DNA of 64,000 bases, taken from positions 3,410,001 to 3,474,000 of the forward strand of contig NC_016109.1 of assembly GCF_000269985.1 (NCBI RefSeq), given 5' to 3'. Position 1 is the first letter of the stretch, and each line of letters opens with the position of its first letter. Origin of the DNA: Kitasatospora setae KM-6054. GTDB taxonomy: Bacteria > Actinomycetota > Actinomycetes > Streptomycetales > Streptomycetaceae. The position numbers were made by a program, and so were the translations under genes. Under the pieces are notes generated by a model, which was given only the letters and a program-made list of their open reading frames with translations, did not search any database and had not been told where the DNA came from. This document shows positions 1 through 8,279 of the stretch, piece after piece.

Positions 1-316
1 GGACGGTGGCGGCCCGGCCGGACGCCAGGTGGATGTCGAGCTGGGACTCCAGCGCGGTGGCCAGCCGGTGCAGCAGCGGAAGCGTGGGAACGGTGTCCCC
101 GTCCTCGATGGCCTCGATCCGGGCCTCCGTGAGGTTCGCCCGCCCGGCCAGTTCGCCCGTCGAGAGCCCGAGCACGGTCCGGCGGTCGTACACCGCCTGC
201 CCGAGCGCCATCGCGTACCGGATCTCCAGCCGCAGCGCGGTCACCTCGGCGTCCTCCTGCTCGGCCTCACCGAGCAGGGCCCGGGTGCGGGCGGTCTTCC
301 ACTGGGAGTGGTTCAT
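1..316 (-). CDS. XRE-family antitoxin (HigA-like), 3' end outside window
   Basis: A helix-turn-helix protein that begins MNHSQWKTARTRALLGEAE and continues past the left edge. The centre (about residues 45-90) reads as a lambda-repressor-like HTH: ...GLSTGELAGRANLT... with IEDGDTVPTLPLL following. Its ATG overlaps the stop of the upstream RelE/Gp49-type ORF in an ATGA, the usual toxin-then-antitoxin order of HigBA-like modules. The expected role (family knowledge) is to bind and neutralise the toxin and repress the operon. The C-terminus is not visible, so length cannot be judged. Confidence 0.75.
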   Translation of the reverse strand, partial: MNHSQWKTARTRALLGEAEQEDAEVTALRLEIRYAMALGQAVYDRRTVLGLSTGELAGRANLTEARIEAIEDGDTVPTLPLLHRLATALESQLDIHLASGRAATV

Positions 317-705
317 CGGATGTCGCCCTTCGTGATCGCGCGGCTGAACTCCTCGTGCGCCGGCGGATGCTCCGCCTGGCAGGTCTTCTGCGCCCCCAAC
401 ACCCGAGTGACTTCTGCGGTCTCCCGCATCCTGGTCTTGGAGAACACCGTCCACAGGACGATCCGCCGCTCCGGCGCGAGCCAGTAGGTGATTCTCGTGG
501 CCTCCCCCGCCAGGCCGAACCGCAGCTCCCGCAGCGGGCCGCCGAGGTGTCGGGAGTAGGGCTCGCCGAGTGTCGTCGGACGCTCGGCCAGGAGGTCGAC
601 GGCTTCCTCCGCCTTGGCGTACAGCCTGGTCGGCAGCGCTGAGAGCCAGCCCCTGATCTCGGGCTCGATCTCGACGAGGTACCGGTTCCCGTGCCTGCGG
701 CGCAG
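313..705 (-). CDS. RelE/HigB-like toxin (phage Gp49-like family), start codon unclear
   Basis: The frame reads NRYLVEIEPEIRGWLSALP, then LGEPYSRHLGGPLRELRF, a YWLAPERRIVLWTVF core and KTRMRETAEV. This is the pattern of the phage-derived Gp49-like/HigB mRNA-interferase family, about 110-120 residues. It overlaps the XRE antitoxin by ATGA. No ATG, GTG or TTG occurs in frame between the deoA stop and the conserved N-terminus; the coordinate given uses the nearest CTG (703-705), which has no Shine-Dalgarno. The 5' end also overlaps the deoA terminator hairpin (689-732). Either it uses an unusual start or the toxin has lost its start and is silent. Fold assignment is good, expression doubtful. Confidence 0.6.
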   Translation of the reverse strand: MRRRHGNRYLVEIEPEIRGWLSALPTRLYAKAEEAVDLLAERPTTLGEPYSRHLGGPLRELRFGLAGEATRITYWLAPERRIVLWTVFSKTRMRETAEVTRVLGAQKTCQAEHPPAHEEFSRAITKGDIR

Positions 706-732
706 CGTAGTACCGCCGCGCCGCAGGCACGG
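689..732 (-). terminator. Hairpin after deoA
   Basis: A perfect 15-bp inverted repeat (arms 689-703 and 718-732, 14-nt loop) starts 11 nt after the deoA stop codon. It should end the nucleoside operon transcript, and it runs into the first codons of the downstream toxin frame. Confidence 0.75.
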
Positions 733-742
733 AGTCGTACGG

Positions 743-2020
743 CTATCCGATCCGGTCCAGCACGATCGGCGCCGGGGTGAACGCCGTGCCGGCCGGGGCG
801 ACGGTGACGGCGCCGGTGAGGGCCTCCAGGGCGTAGGGGAGGCGTTCGGGGGTGTCGGTGTGCAGGGTGAGCAGGGGCTGGCCGGCGGTGACGTGGTCGC
901 CGGGCTTGGCGTGGAGTTCGACGCCGGCGCCGGCCTGGACGGGGTCCTCCTTGCGGGCGCGGCCGGCGCCGAGGCGCCAGGCGGTGACGCCGACGGCGTA
1001 GGCGTCGAGGGCGGTGAGGACGCCGGTGGCGGGGGCGGGGACGACGTGCCGTTCGCGGGCGACCGGGAGGGGGGCGTCGGGGTCGCCGCCCTGGGCGGTG
1101 ATCATGCGGCGCCAGTGGTCCATGGCGGAGCCGTCGCGGAGCGCGTCGGCGGGGTCCTTGCCGCGGACGCCGGCGGCGGTGAGCATTTCGCGGGCGAGGG
1201 CGAGGGTGAGTTCGACGACGTCGGCGGGGCCGCCGCCGGCCAGTACCTCGACGGATTCGCGGACTTCGAGCGCGTTGCCGGCGGTGAGTCCGAGCGGGGT
1301 GGACATGTCGGTGAGCAGGGCGACCGTGGCGACACCGGCGGAGCGGCCCAACCCGACCATGGTGCGGGCGAGTTCGCGGGCGTCGTCGAGGTTCTTCATG
1401 AAGGCGCCGGAGCCGACCTTGACGTCGAGGACGAGGGCGCCGGTGCCTTCGGCGATCTTCTTGGACATGATCGAGGAGGCGATCAGCGGGATCGCCTCGA
1501 CGGTGCCGGTGACGTCCCGGAGGGCGTAGAGCTTCTTGTCGGCGGGGGCGAGCCCGTCGCCGGCGGCGCAGATGACGGCGCCGCAGCCGCGCAGCACGTC
1601 GAGCATCTCCTCGTTGGAGAGCAGGGCCCGCCAGCCGGGGATGGACTCCAGCTTGTCGAGGGTGCCGCCGGTGTGGCCGAGGCCGCGGCCGGAGAGCTGC
1701 GGGACGGCGGCGCCGCAGGCGGCGACCAGCGGGGCGAGCGGGAGGGTGATCTTGTCGCCGACGCCGCCGGTGGAGTGCTTGTCGGCGGTGGGGACGCCGA
1801 GCGCGGTGAAGTCCATCCGTTCGCCGGAGCGGATCATCGCGTCGGTCCAGCGGCTGATCTCCCGGGGGGTCATGCCGTTGAGCAGGATCGCCATCGCGAG
1901 GGCGGACATCTGCTCGTCGGCGACCTCGCCGCGGGTGTAGGCGTCGATGACCCAGTCGATCTGGGGGTCGGTCAGTTCGCCCCGGTCGCGCTTGGCCCGG
2001 ATGACGGAGATGGCGTCCAT
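743..2020 (-). CDS. deoA: Thymidine phosphorylase
   Basis: Catalyses reversible phosphorolysis of thymidine (and deoxyuridine) to the base and 2-deoxyribose-1-phosphate in pyrimidine salvage; cytoplasmic. The 425-residue protein begins MDAISVIRAKRDRGELT, carries the glycosyltransferase family 3 N-terminal helical domain, and has the family phosphate/nucleoside signature around KHSTGGVGDKITLPLAPLVA, followed by SGRGLGHTGGTLDKLE. The ATG at 2020 was chosen because a GGAG lies 7 nt upstream and the conserved N-terminus starts there; longer ORF versions add low-complexity sequence. It lies 95 bp downstream of cdd on the same strand, separated by a hairpin and an ACGCGCGT palindrome, so it may also have its own promoter. 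Confidence 0.95.
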   Translation of the reverse strand: MDAISVIRAKRDRGELTDPQIDWVIDAYTRGEVADEQMSALAMAILLNGMTPREISRWTDAMIRSGERMDFTALGVPTADKHSTGGVGDKITLPLAPLVAACGAAVPQLSGRGLGHTGGTLDKLESIPGWRALLSNEEMLDVLRGCGAVICAAGDGLAPADKKLYALRDVTGTVEAIPLIASSIMSKKIAEGTGALVLDVKVGSGAFMKNLDDARELARTMVGLGRSAGVATVALLTDMSTPLGLTAGNALEVRESVEVLAGGGPADVVELTLALAREMLTAAGVRGKDPADALRDGSAMDHWRRMITAQGGDPDAPLPVARERHVVPAPATGVLTALDAYAVGVTAWRLGAGRARKEDPVQAGAGVELHAKPGDHVTAGQPLLTLHTDTPERLPYALEALTGAVTVAPAGTAFTPAPIVLDRIG

Positions 2021-2060
2021 GCAGGTGCTCCAGAAGGTCCGGAAGGGGGGTGGAATGCGC

Positions 2061-2093
2061 AGAGTGCCGCGGGATGTCCTCCCGCGACACTCT
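2061..2093 (-). terminator. Hairpin between cdd and deoA
   Basis: 14-bp arms (2061-2074 and 2080-2093, one G-U pair) around a 5-nt loop, 23 nt after the cdd stop. It would end or attenuate the cdd transcript before deoA. It directly abuts the ACGCGCGT motif at 2094. Confidence 0.6.
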
Positions 2094-2103
2094 ACGCGCG
2101 TCA
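2092..2103. promoter_or_regulatory. ACGCGCGT-centred palindrome upstream of deoA
   Basis: CTACGCGCGTCA, matching 10 of 12 positions of the perfect CTACGCGCGTAG at 43184 upstream of purN. It lies in the 95-bp gap upstream of deoA. Inferred operator for a nucleoside/purine regulator; the regulator is not identified. Confidence 0.35.
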
Positions 2104-2115
2104 CACAAGAAAGGG

Positions 2116-2517
2116 CTACAACCGCTCCGGCCCGAACGCGTCCGGCAGCACCTCGCTCATCGGCCGTACCCCGGAGGGCAGTTCGACCAGCAGCCCGGGC
2201 CCGCCGTGCTCGTACAGCAGCTGGCGGCAGCGCCCGCACGGCATCAGCGGCTCGCCGGCGCCGTCCACGCAGGCGAAGGCGACCAGCCGGCCGCCGCCGG
2301 AGGCGTGCAGCGCGGAGACCAGCCCGCACTCGGCGCACAGGCCGAGGCCGTACGAGGCGTTCTCCACGTTGCAGCCGACCACCGTGCGGCCGTCCTCGAC
2401 CAGCGCGGCGGCCCCGACCGGGTACTTGCTGTAGGGGGCGTACGCGTGCCGCATCGCCTCCCGGGCAGCCTCCCGCAGCGCCGCCCAGTCGATGTCGCCG
2501 GGCGCGACCGCCGTCAC
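2116..2517 (-). CDS. cdd: Cytidine deaminase
   Basis: Hydrolytic deamination of cytidine/deoxycytidine to uridine/deoxyuridine. The 133-residue protein is the normal size for the tetrameric bacterial enzyme. It shows AYAPYSKYPVGAA, the zinc-ligand and proton-shuttle motif CAECG, and the second pair of zinc cysteines in PCGRCRQ. The GTG start at 2517 overlaps the TGA of the upstream permease (GTGA), so the two are translationally coupled. Its place between nucleoside permeases and thymidine phosphorylase makes an uptake-to-salvage unit. Confidence 0.95.
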   Translation of the reverse strand: MTAVAPGDIDWAALREAAREAMRHAYAPYSKYPVGAAALVEDGRTVVGCNVENASYGLGLCAECGLVSALHASGGGRLVAFACVDGAGEPLMPCGRCRQLLYEHGGPGLLVELPSGVRPMSEVLPDAFGPERL

Positions 2518-3779
2518 TTGGCCTGCCCCTTGCGGTAGACCTGGCCGTCGGCCTTCGGCATCCGCAGCCGCTGCGAGGCGAGCGCGAGCACCACCAGGGT
2601 GATCACGTACGGGGTGGCGACGATCAGCGGGCGCTGCACCTCGTCGGTGCAGGCGTACCAGGTGGCGACGCCGCCCGCGACGACGGTGCTGATCAGGCCG
2701 GCGGTGAGCTTGCGGCGGTAGAACTGCCAGACGGCGAGCAGCGCCATCGCGATGGCGACCACCAGCAGCAGCACGTGCACCGAGTCGGCGTCGCGCAGCT
2801 GGAGGCTGTCGGTGAAGCCGAACAGGCCCGCGCCGGCGGCCAGGCCGCCCGGCATCCAGTTGCCGAAGATCATCGCGGCCAGGCCGATGAAGCCGCGGCC
2901 CTGGGTCTGGCCGTCCCGGTAGAAGTGCGCGGCGACCAGCGAGAGGTAGGCGCCGCCGAGGCCCGCGAAGGCGCCGGAGGAGACCACCGCGAGGTACTTG
3001 TACGTGTAGACGTTGACGCCCAGCGACTCGGCGGCGGTCGGGTTCTCGCCGCAGGAGCGCAGCCGCAGGCCGAACACGGTGCGCCAGAGCAGGAAGTAGC
3101 TGGCGACCAGGAACGCGGCGGCGATCAGGGTGACCACCGACAGGTCGGTGACCAGGCCGCGGACGACGCCGGCCACGTCGGAGACCAGGAACCAGTGGTG
3201 CTTCTCGATGTCGCCGAGCCAGTCGGACAGGCCGGGGACGGTGAAGGTCGGCAGCGAGTCGGCGGGCGGCGACTGGTTGGCGCCGGCGCCGTCGGCCACG
3301 TAGTCCTTGTAGTAGATCCGGTTGACGTACGCGCAGATGCCGGGGATCAGCAGGTTGATGCCGACGCCGGAGACGATGTGGTCGACGCCGAAGGTGACGG
3401 TGACCAGCGCGTGCAGCAGGCCGCCGAGCGCGCCGCCCGCCATGCCGGCCAGCAGGCCGACCCAGGGGTTGACCAGGAAGCCGCCCCAGGCGCCGCAGAA
3501 GGTGCCGGCCACCATCATGCCTTCGAGGCCGATGTTGACGACGCCCGCGCGCTCGGACCACAGGCCGCCGAGGCCGGCCATCGCGATCGGGACGGCGGAG
3601 GCCAGCGCGGCGCCGATCTGGCCGGAGGAGGTCAGGCCGTGGTTGCCGGTGGCGGCGCCGACCGCGGCGAACAGCACCAGGGCGAGCGCGATCAGCAGCA
3701 GCACCACCGGCCAGGTGAGCTTGGTCCGCTTCGCGGGGGCGGCCGGCGTCTTGGGCTTGCCGGCGACTGCGGTGCTCAT
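2514..3779 (-). CDS. Nucleoside ABC transporter permease (second subunit)
   Basis: A 421-residue inner-membrane permease of the BPD_transp_2 family (BmpA-NupABC / RnsBACD type importers). After a charged N-terminus (MSTAVAGKPKTPAAPAKRT) come about 9-10 hydrophobic segments. The conserved GLGGLWSERAGVVNIGLEGMM block and the later GENPTAAESLGVNVY block are typical of the second permease of this family. The ATG at 3779 overlaps the stop of the upstream permease (ATGA) and its own stop overlaps cdd. It pairs with the adjacent permease, the double-NBD ATPase and the BMP lipoprotein. Confidence 0.92.
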   Translation of the reverse strand: MSTAVAGKPKTPAAPAKRTKLTWPVVLLLIALALVLFAAVGAATGNHGLTSSGQIGAALASAVPIAMAGLGGLWSERAGVVNIGLEGMMVAGTFCGAWGGFLVNPWVGLLAGMAGGALGGLLHALVTVTFGVDHIVSGVGINLLIPGICAYVNRIYYKDYVADGAGANQSPPADSLPTFTVPGLSDWLGDIEKHHWFLVSDVAGVVRGLVTDLSVVTLIAAAFLVASYFLLWRTVFGLRLRSCGENPTAAESLGVNVYTYKYLAVVSSGAFAGLGGAYLSLVAAHFYRDGQTQGRGFIGLAAMIFGNWMPGGLAAGAGLFGFTDSLQLRDADSVHVLLLVVAIAMALLAVWQFYRRKLTAGLISTVVAGGVATWYACTDEVQRPLIVATPYVITLVVLALASQRLRMPKADGQVYRKGQAK

Positions 3780-4942
3780 GCCGCGACCTCCTTCTGGGCG
3801 GCCGCGGCAGCCTGCGCGGCGAGCTCGGCGCCGACCTTCTGCTGCTGGCGCTTGAGGCCGTAGCGGCGCACCAGCTCGTAGGCCACGACGACACAGATGA
3901 CGATGGTGCCCTGGATCACCGGGATGATCTCGGACGGGTAGTCGCCCCGGGTGGGCAGCTGGGCGCCGGAGGCGTCCAGGAAGGCGAACAGCAGCGCGGA
4001 GAACGCGATGCCGATCGGGGTGTTGCGGCCGAGCAGCGCCACCGAGATGCCGATGAAGCCGAGGCCGGTCTGCACGTTCTGCCCGAAGTACGGGGTGTTC
4101 TGCATGAGTTCGGGCAGGCCGACCAGGCCGGCCAGCGCGCCGGAGACCACGATCGAGGTGATCACCATGCGCTTGACGTTGACGCCGGAGGCGCCGGCGG
4201 CGCTCTCCGAGCGGCCGGTGGCGCGCAGGTCGAAGCCGAACCGGGTGCGGTTCAGGGTGAACTGGAAGACCACGCCGACCAGCACCGCGATCACGATGAA
4301 GCCCCACAGGGTGCCGCCCTGGGTCTCGATCGAGAAGAACCGGCTGGACTCGGAGATCTTGCCGGTCTGGATCGAGTTGGTGGTGCCGCTGGTCTTCGGC
4401 GCGAAGACGCCGGGCACCAGCAGCACGCCGATCACGGCGGTGGCGATGGCGTTCAGCATGATGGTCGAGATGACCTCGCTGACGCCCCGGTAGACCTTCA
4501 GCAGGCCGGCGATCGAGGCCCACAGGCCGCCGACGCACATCGCGACGACCAGCAGCAGCGGGATCTGCAGGAAGGCCGGCAGGTCGACCTGGGTGCCGAC
4601 GAACGCGGCGAACATCATGGCCAGCTTGTACTGGCCCTCGATGCCGATGTTGAACAGGTTCATCCGGAACCCGAACGCGGCGGCGGCCGCGGCCAGGTAG
4701 TACACGGTGGCCTTGTTCAGCACGGCGACCTGGCCGTCGGACGCGGTGCCGTAGCTCCACATGATCGAGAAGGCGTCGAACGGGTCGCGGCCGGAGGCCG
4801 CCAGCAGGCCGCCGGCGATGATCAGCGACAGCAGCACCGCCAGCACGGGGGCGGCCAGGGCGAGCCCGATCCGCTCCAGGTCGACGCGCTCGCGCAGCGA
4901 CCGCTTGGCCGGGGCCGGGGCCGGGGGGTTGGGACTGGTCAT
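3776..4942 (-). CDS. Nucleoside ABC transporter permease (first subunit)
   Basis: A 388-residue membrane permease, partner of the next gene in the same operon. It starts MTSPNPPAPAPAKRSLRERV and shows many transmembrane helices. The FNIGIEGQYKLAMMFAAF and ATGRSESAAGASGVNVKRM blocks are characteristic of this permease family (YufP/RnsC-like). The ATG at 4942 sits behind GGGAG and only 4 bp after the ATPase stop; an upstream ATG would extend it into low-complexity sequence. Confidence 0.92.
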   Translation of the reverse strand: MTSPNPPAPAPAKRSLRERVDLERIGLALAAPVLAVLLSLIIAGGLLAASGRDPFDAFSIMWSYGTASDGQVAVLNKATVYYLAAAAAAFGFRMNLFNIGIEGQYKLAMMFAAFVGTQVDLPAFLQIPLLLVVAMCVGGLWASIAGLLKVYRGVSEVISTIMLNAIATAVIGVLLVPGVFAPKTSGTTNSIQTGKISESSRFFSIETQGGTLWGFIVIAVLVGVVFQFTLNRTRFGFDLRATGRSESAAGASGVNVKRMVITSIVVSGALAGLVGLPELMQNTPYFGQNVQTGLGFIGISVALLGRNTPIGIAFSALLFAFLDASGAQLPTRGDYPSEIIPVIQGTIVICVVVAYELVRRYGLKRQQQKVGAELAAQAAAAAQKEVAA

Positions 4943-4946
4943 GTGG

Positions 4947-6668
4947 CTACTCCCCCGCCTGCGCGTCGTCGGCGGTGTCGGTGGACGGGGCATCGGACGG
5001 CGCGTCGGACGGCGCGCCGCCGGCCGGGGCGACGGTCTCGGCCTCGGTGCCCTCGGCGGCGAGGGCCTGCGCCTCGGCGACGGCCTCCGGGTCGGACTCG
5101 ATGTGGCCGGTGGCGGCGCCGGTCATGGCGCTGCCCAGGTCCTCGGCGGTGACGGTGGCCGGGTCGGCGTCGGCGACCAGCCGGCCGCGGTAGATCACCC
5201 GGATGGTGTCGGACAGGCCGATCAGCTCGTCCAGGTCGGCGGAGATCAGCAGCACCGCGAGGCCCTCGCGCTGGGCGGAGCGGATCTGCTCCCAGATCTG
5301 GGCCTGCGCGCCGACGTCCACGCCGCGGGTGGGGTGGGCGGCGATCAGCAGCTTCGGGGAGTGGCTCATCTCCCGGCCGATGATCAGCTTCTGCTGGTTG
5401 CCGCCGGACAGCGAGGCCGCGGTGACCTCGATGCCGGGGGTGCGGACGTCGTACTCCTCGACGATCCGCTGGGTGTCGGCGCGGGCGCCGGCCGGGTCGA
5501 GCAGCAGGCCCTTGGAGTTGGGCCGCTCGGTGACGTGGCCGAGGATCCGGTTCTCCCACAGCGGGGCTTCCAGCAGCAGGCCGTGCCGGTGCCGGTCCTC
5601 CGGGATGTAGCCGATGCCGGCCTCCCGGCGGGCCCGGGTCAGGGTGCCGGTCAGGTCGGCGCCGTCCAGCGTGACGGTGCCGGCGTCCAGCGGGAGCATG
5701 CCCATGATGGCCTCGACCAGTTCGGCCTGGCCGTTGCCCTCGACGCCGGCGATGCCGAGGATCTCGCCCTTGCGGATCCGCAGCGACACGTCGTCCAGGA
5801 CGACCCGCTCGACGCCCTCGGCGTCCGGCTTGGCGATCCGCAGGCCCTCGACCGCGAGCATCTCGGTGTCGGTGACGGTCGACTCGCGGCTCTCCGGGGA
5901 GGGCAGTTCGGCGCCGACCATCAGCTCCGCCAGCTGCCGGGCGGTGACCCGGCGCGGGTCGGCGTCGCCGACCGTGGTGCCGCGGCGGATCACGCTGATC
6001 GCGTCGGCGACCGAGAGCACCTCGTGCAGCTTGTGCGAGATGAAGATGACGGTGACGCCCTCGGTCTTGAGCTCGCGCAGGTTGTCGAACAGCGCGTCGA
6101 CCTCCTGCGGGACGAGGACGGCGGTCGGCTCGTCGAGGATCAGGATCCGGGCGCCGCGGTACAGCACCTTGAGGATCTCGACCCGCTGCCGGTCGGCCAC
6201 GCCCAGGTCCTCGACCAGCGCGTCCGGCTTCACGCCGAGGCCGTACTGGTCGGAGAGCTCGCGGATCCGCGCCTTCGCCCTGGCGCCGATGCCGTACAGG
6301 CTCTCGCCGCCCAGGACGATGTTCTCCCAGACGGTGAAGTTGTCGGCCAGCATGAAGTGCTGGTGGACCATGCCGATGCCGCGCGCGATGGCGTCCGCCG
6401 GGGTGGAGAACTCCACCTGCTCGCCGTCGACGGCGATGGTGCCCTCGTCCGGCTTCTGCATGCCGTAGAGGATCTTCATCAGGGTGGACTTGCCCGCGCC
6501 GTTCTCCCCCATCAGCGCGTGCACGGTGCCCCGCCGCACGGTGATGTCGATGTCGTGGTTGGCCACCACACCGGGGAAGCGCTTGGTGATGCCGCGCAGT
6601 TCGACGGCAGGTGTCGCCGTCCCCGCGCTGGGGGTGCCGCCCGTGGGGGCGGTGTCGGAGGGGGTGAT
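4947..6668 (-). CDS. Nucleoside ABC transporter ATPase (double NBD), probable ATC start
   Basis: A sugar/nucleoside-type ATPase with two fused nucleotide-binding domains. The first has Walker A GENGAGKST and Q-loop HQHFMLADNFTVWEN; its signature is degenerate. The second has a degenerate P-loop (GVEGNGQAEL) and the signature LSGGNQQKLIIG, as in the RnsB/YufO family. The most upstream canonical start is GTG at 6569, but that would cut off the first strand of NBD1 (VELRGITKRFPGV), which is encoded in frame upstream. No ATG/GTG/TTG exists there. An ATC at 6668 lies 6 nt after AGGAG, so I place the start there (573 residues). The C-terminal tail is acidic and Ala/Pro-rich. Confidence 0.85.
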   Translation of the reverse strand: MTPSDTAPTGGTPSAGTATPAVELRGITKRFPGVVANHDIDITVRRGTVHALMGENGAGKSTLMKILYGMQKPDEGTIAVDGEQVEFSTPADAIARGIGMVHQHFMLADNFTVWENIVLGGESLYGIGARAKARIRELSDQYGLGVKPDALVEDLGVADRQRVEILKVLYRGARILILDEPTAVLVPQEVDALFDNLRELKTEGVTVIFISHKLHEVLSVADAISVIRRGTTVGDADPRRVTARQLAELMVGAELPSPESRESTVTDTEMLAVEGLRIAKPDAEGVERVVLDDVSLRIRKGEILGIAGVEGNGQAELVEAIMGMLPLDAGTVTLDGADLTGTLTRARREAGIGYIPEDRHRHGLLLEAPLWENRILGHVTERPNSKGLLLDPAGARADTQRIVEEYDVRTPGIEVTAASLSGGNQQKLIIGREMSHSPKLLIAAHPTRGVDVGAQAQIWEQIRSAQREGLAVLLISADLDELIGLSDTIRVIYRGRLVADADPATVTAEDLGSAMTGAATGHIESDPEAVAEAQALAAEGTEAETVAPAGGAPSDAPSDAPSTDTADDAQAGE

Positions 6669-6813
6669 GGCGATCTCCTGCTGGTCGTCGGGCGCTTCGT
6701 CGCGCTGAGGGCTCAGGGGGAAACCCGGGGGCCGGGCCGCGCGGGCCGGGCGCGGTGCGGCGGTGTGGACCGCGGGGGGTGCGGAGGGTGCGGGGGTGCG
6801 GGGGTGCGCAACC

Positions 6814-6865
6814 GGCAGGGGCCCGGACGGGCGCGCGTGCGGGCGCGTCCGTCCGGGCCCCTGCC
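6814..6865 (-). terminator. Strong hairpin between BMP lipoprotein and ABC ATPase
   Basis: Perfect 17-bp arms (6814-6830 and 6849-6865) with an 18-nt loop, 65 nt downstream of the BMP gene stop. It probably lets the abundant binding protein be expressed above the transport machinery, with partial read-through into the ATPase and permease genes. The rest of the 6669-6930 gap shows nothing else. Confidence 0.7.
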
Positions 6866-6930
6866 GTCGTGCGATCCGGTCCCGGAGCCGCCGCCCGGCG
6901 GGGCGGCGGCCGCGGGGGTGCGGAACAGCC

Positions 6931-7995
6931 TTACGGGGCGGTCGGGATGGTGGTCTGGCCGCTGGTGATCTGCTGGGTGGCGGCGTCGATCTTCGCCTTG
7001 ATGTCGTCGATGTTGCCGCCGGTGGTGGCCAGCGAGACGCCGCCCGCCTTCAGGTCGAAGTTCTGCACGCCGCCCTGGACGCTGTTGTCCTTCGCCGACT
7101 TGATGTAGGTGAAGACGGCCTTGTCCACGTTCTTCACCATCGAGGTGAGGATGCGGGCCTTGTACTTCTCCAGGGCCGGCTGCTTGGCCTGGTCGGAGTC
7201 GACGCCGATGGCCCACTTGTCGCCGGCCTGGTTGGAGGCGACGGCCTCGATCGCGCCGGTGCCGGAGGAGCCGGCCGCCGAGTAGATGACGTCCGCGCCC
7301 TTGTCGAGCTGGCCCTGCGCGGCCTGCTTGCCCTTGCCGGGGTCGGCGAAGCCGGTGAAGTCCGGCGGGGTGGTCAGGTAGGTGACCTCGACCTGGATGT
7401 TCGAGTCGACGGACTTGGCGCCCGCGGTGTAGCCGGCCTCGAACTTCTTGATCAGCTCGGACTGCACGCCGCCGATGAAGCCGACGTGCTTGCTCTTGGA
7501 CTTGTTGGCCGCGGCCACGCCCGCCAGGTAGGAGCCCTGCTCCTCGGAGAAGGTCAGCGAGGTGACGTTCTTCGGCTGGTCGGCGGAGGAGGAGTCGATG
7601 ATCGCGAACTTGACGTTCGGGTTCTCGGCGGCGACCTTGTTGACCGCGTCCTGGTAGACGAAGCCGACCGCGATGATCGGGTTGAAGCCGCTGGTGACCA
7701 GCGACTTCAGGCGCTGCTCCTTGTCGCCCTCGGACTCGCCGGACTTGGCCTCGGCCTCGTTGATGGTCGCGCCCAGCTCGCTCTTGGCCTGGTCCAGACC
7801 ACGCGCGGCGGAGTCGTTGAAGGACTGGTCGCCGCGGCCGCCGATGTCGTAGGCCATGCCGACCTTGAACGACGAGCCGCCGGCGCCGGCCGAGGCGGAG
7901 TTGTTGTCGGTGCTCTTTGCGCCGCAGGCGGCGAGCGAAGCCATGCCCAGGGAACCCGAGAGCACGACCGCGGCGAGCTTGAGTGAACGGCGCAA
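6931..7995 (-). CDS. BMP-family nucleoside-binding lipoprotein
   Basis: Extracytoplasmic substrate-binding protein of the basic membrane protein (BmpA/Med/TmpC) family, which binds purine and pyrimidine nucleosides. 354 residues; signal peptide with lipobox LAAC (lipidated Cys24), then KVGMAYDIGGRGDQSFND, the BMP hallmark, and FIGGVQSELIKKFEAGY and VDSDQAKQ blocks. The TTG start at 7995 is chosen because AAGGAG lies 8 nt upstream and it gives a clean signal peptide. It is the first gene of the ATPase-permease-permease-cdd-deoA block. Confidence 0.93.
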   Translation of the reverse strand: MRRSLKLAAVVLSGSLGMASLAACGAKSTDNNSASAGAGGSSFKVGMAYDIGGRGDQSFNDSAARGLDQAKSELGATINEAEAKSGESEGDKEQRLKSLVTSGFNPIIAVGFVYQDAVNKVAAENPNVKFAIIDSSSADQPKNVTSLTFSEEQGSYLAGVAAANKSKSKHVGFIGGVQSELIKKFEAGYTAGAKSVDSNIQVEVTYLTTPPDFTGFADPGKGKQAAQGQLDKGADVIYSAAGSSGTGAIEAVASNQAGDKWAIGVDSDQAKQPALEKYKARILTSMVKNVDKAVFTYIKSAKDNSVQGGVQNFDLKAGGVSLATTGGNIDDIKAKIDAATQQITSGQTTIPTAP

Positions 7996-8045
7996 GGGAG
8001 TTTCTCCTTCTCACACACCCGATTGGCGTGGTCGAGCGCCACCGT

Positions 8046-8056
8046 AACGCGCGTAG
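8046..8056. promoter_or_regulatory. ACGCGCGT-centred site in the BMP gene leader
   Basis: TAACGCGCGTAG with core 8047-8054, nested in a wider dyad (CCGTAAC at 8042, GTTACGG at 8068). It lies just downstream of a predicted promoter. Same core as upstream of deoA and purN; inferred operator. Confidence 0.35.
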
Positions 8057-8095
8057 AACACGGTTGTGTTACGGCCTGCGGAGGCATCCGGGTTG

Positions 8096-8125
8096 TTATC
8101 AAAATGTGGTCGTACGCCCGGGCAA
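8096..8125 (-). promoter_or_regulatory. Predicted promoter of the nucleoside uptake operon
   Basis: On the minus strand TTGCCC (8125-8120), an 18-nt spacer and TGATAA (8101-8096), giving a start near 8089 and a leader of about 95 nt before the BMP gene. Fits the Streptomyces housekeeping promoter pattern moderately. Confidence 0.4.
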
Positions 8126-8237
8126 ATACGGACATAGCACCACACGGGAGCAACCCCGTGTTCATTACCGGCTGGTATCGGGCCACCACGGTACGCCTCC
8201 GCCGGGGCCCCGAGAAGATGCCGCGCCGGACATGCGA

Positions 8238-8263
8238 AGGGCCCTCCCCGGGGGGAGGGCCCT
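8238..8263 (-). terminator. Terminator after the amidohydrolase gene
   Basis: 12-bp perfect arms AGGGCCCTCCCC and its complement (8238-8249, 8252-8263), 17 nt beyond the amidohydrolase stop at 8280. Confidence 0.7.
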
Positions 8264-8279
8264 CGACGGTCGCGCCGGT

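Noticed and set aside
7904..7912. TTGTCGGTG resembling the damage promoter element
   Set aside because: Lies inside the BMP coding sequence and has no -10 at 8 nt.
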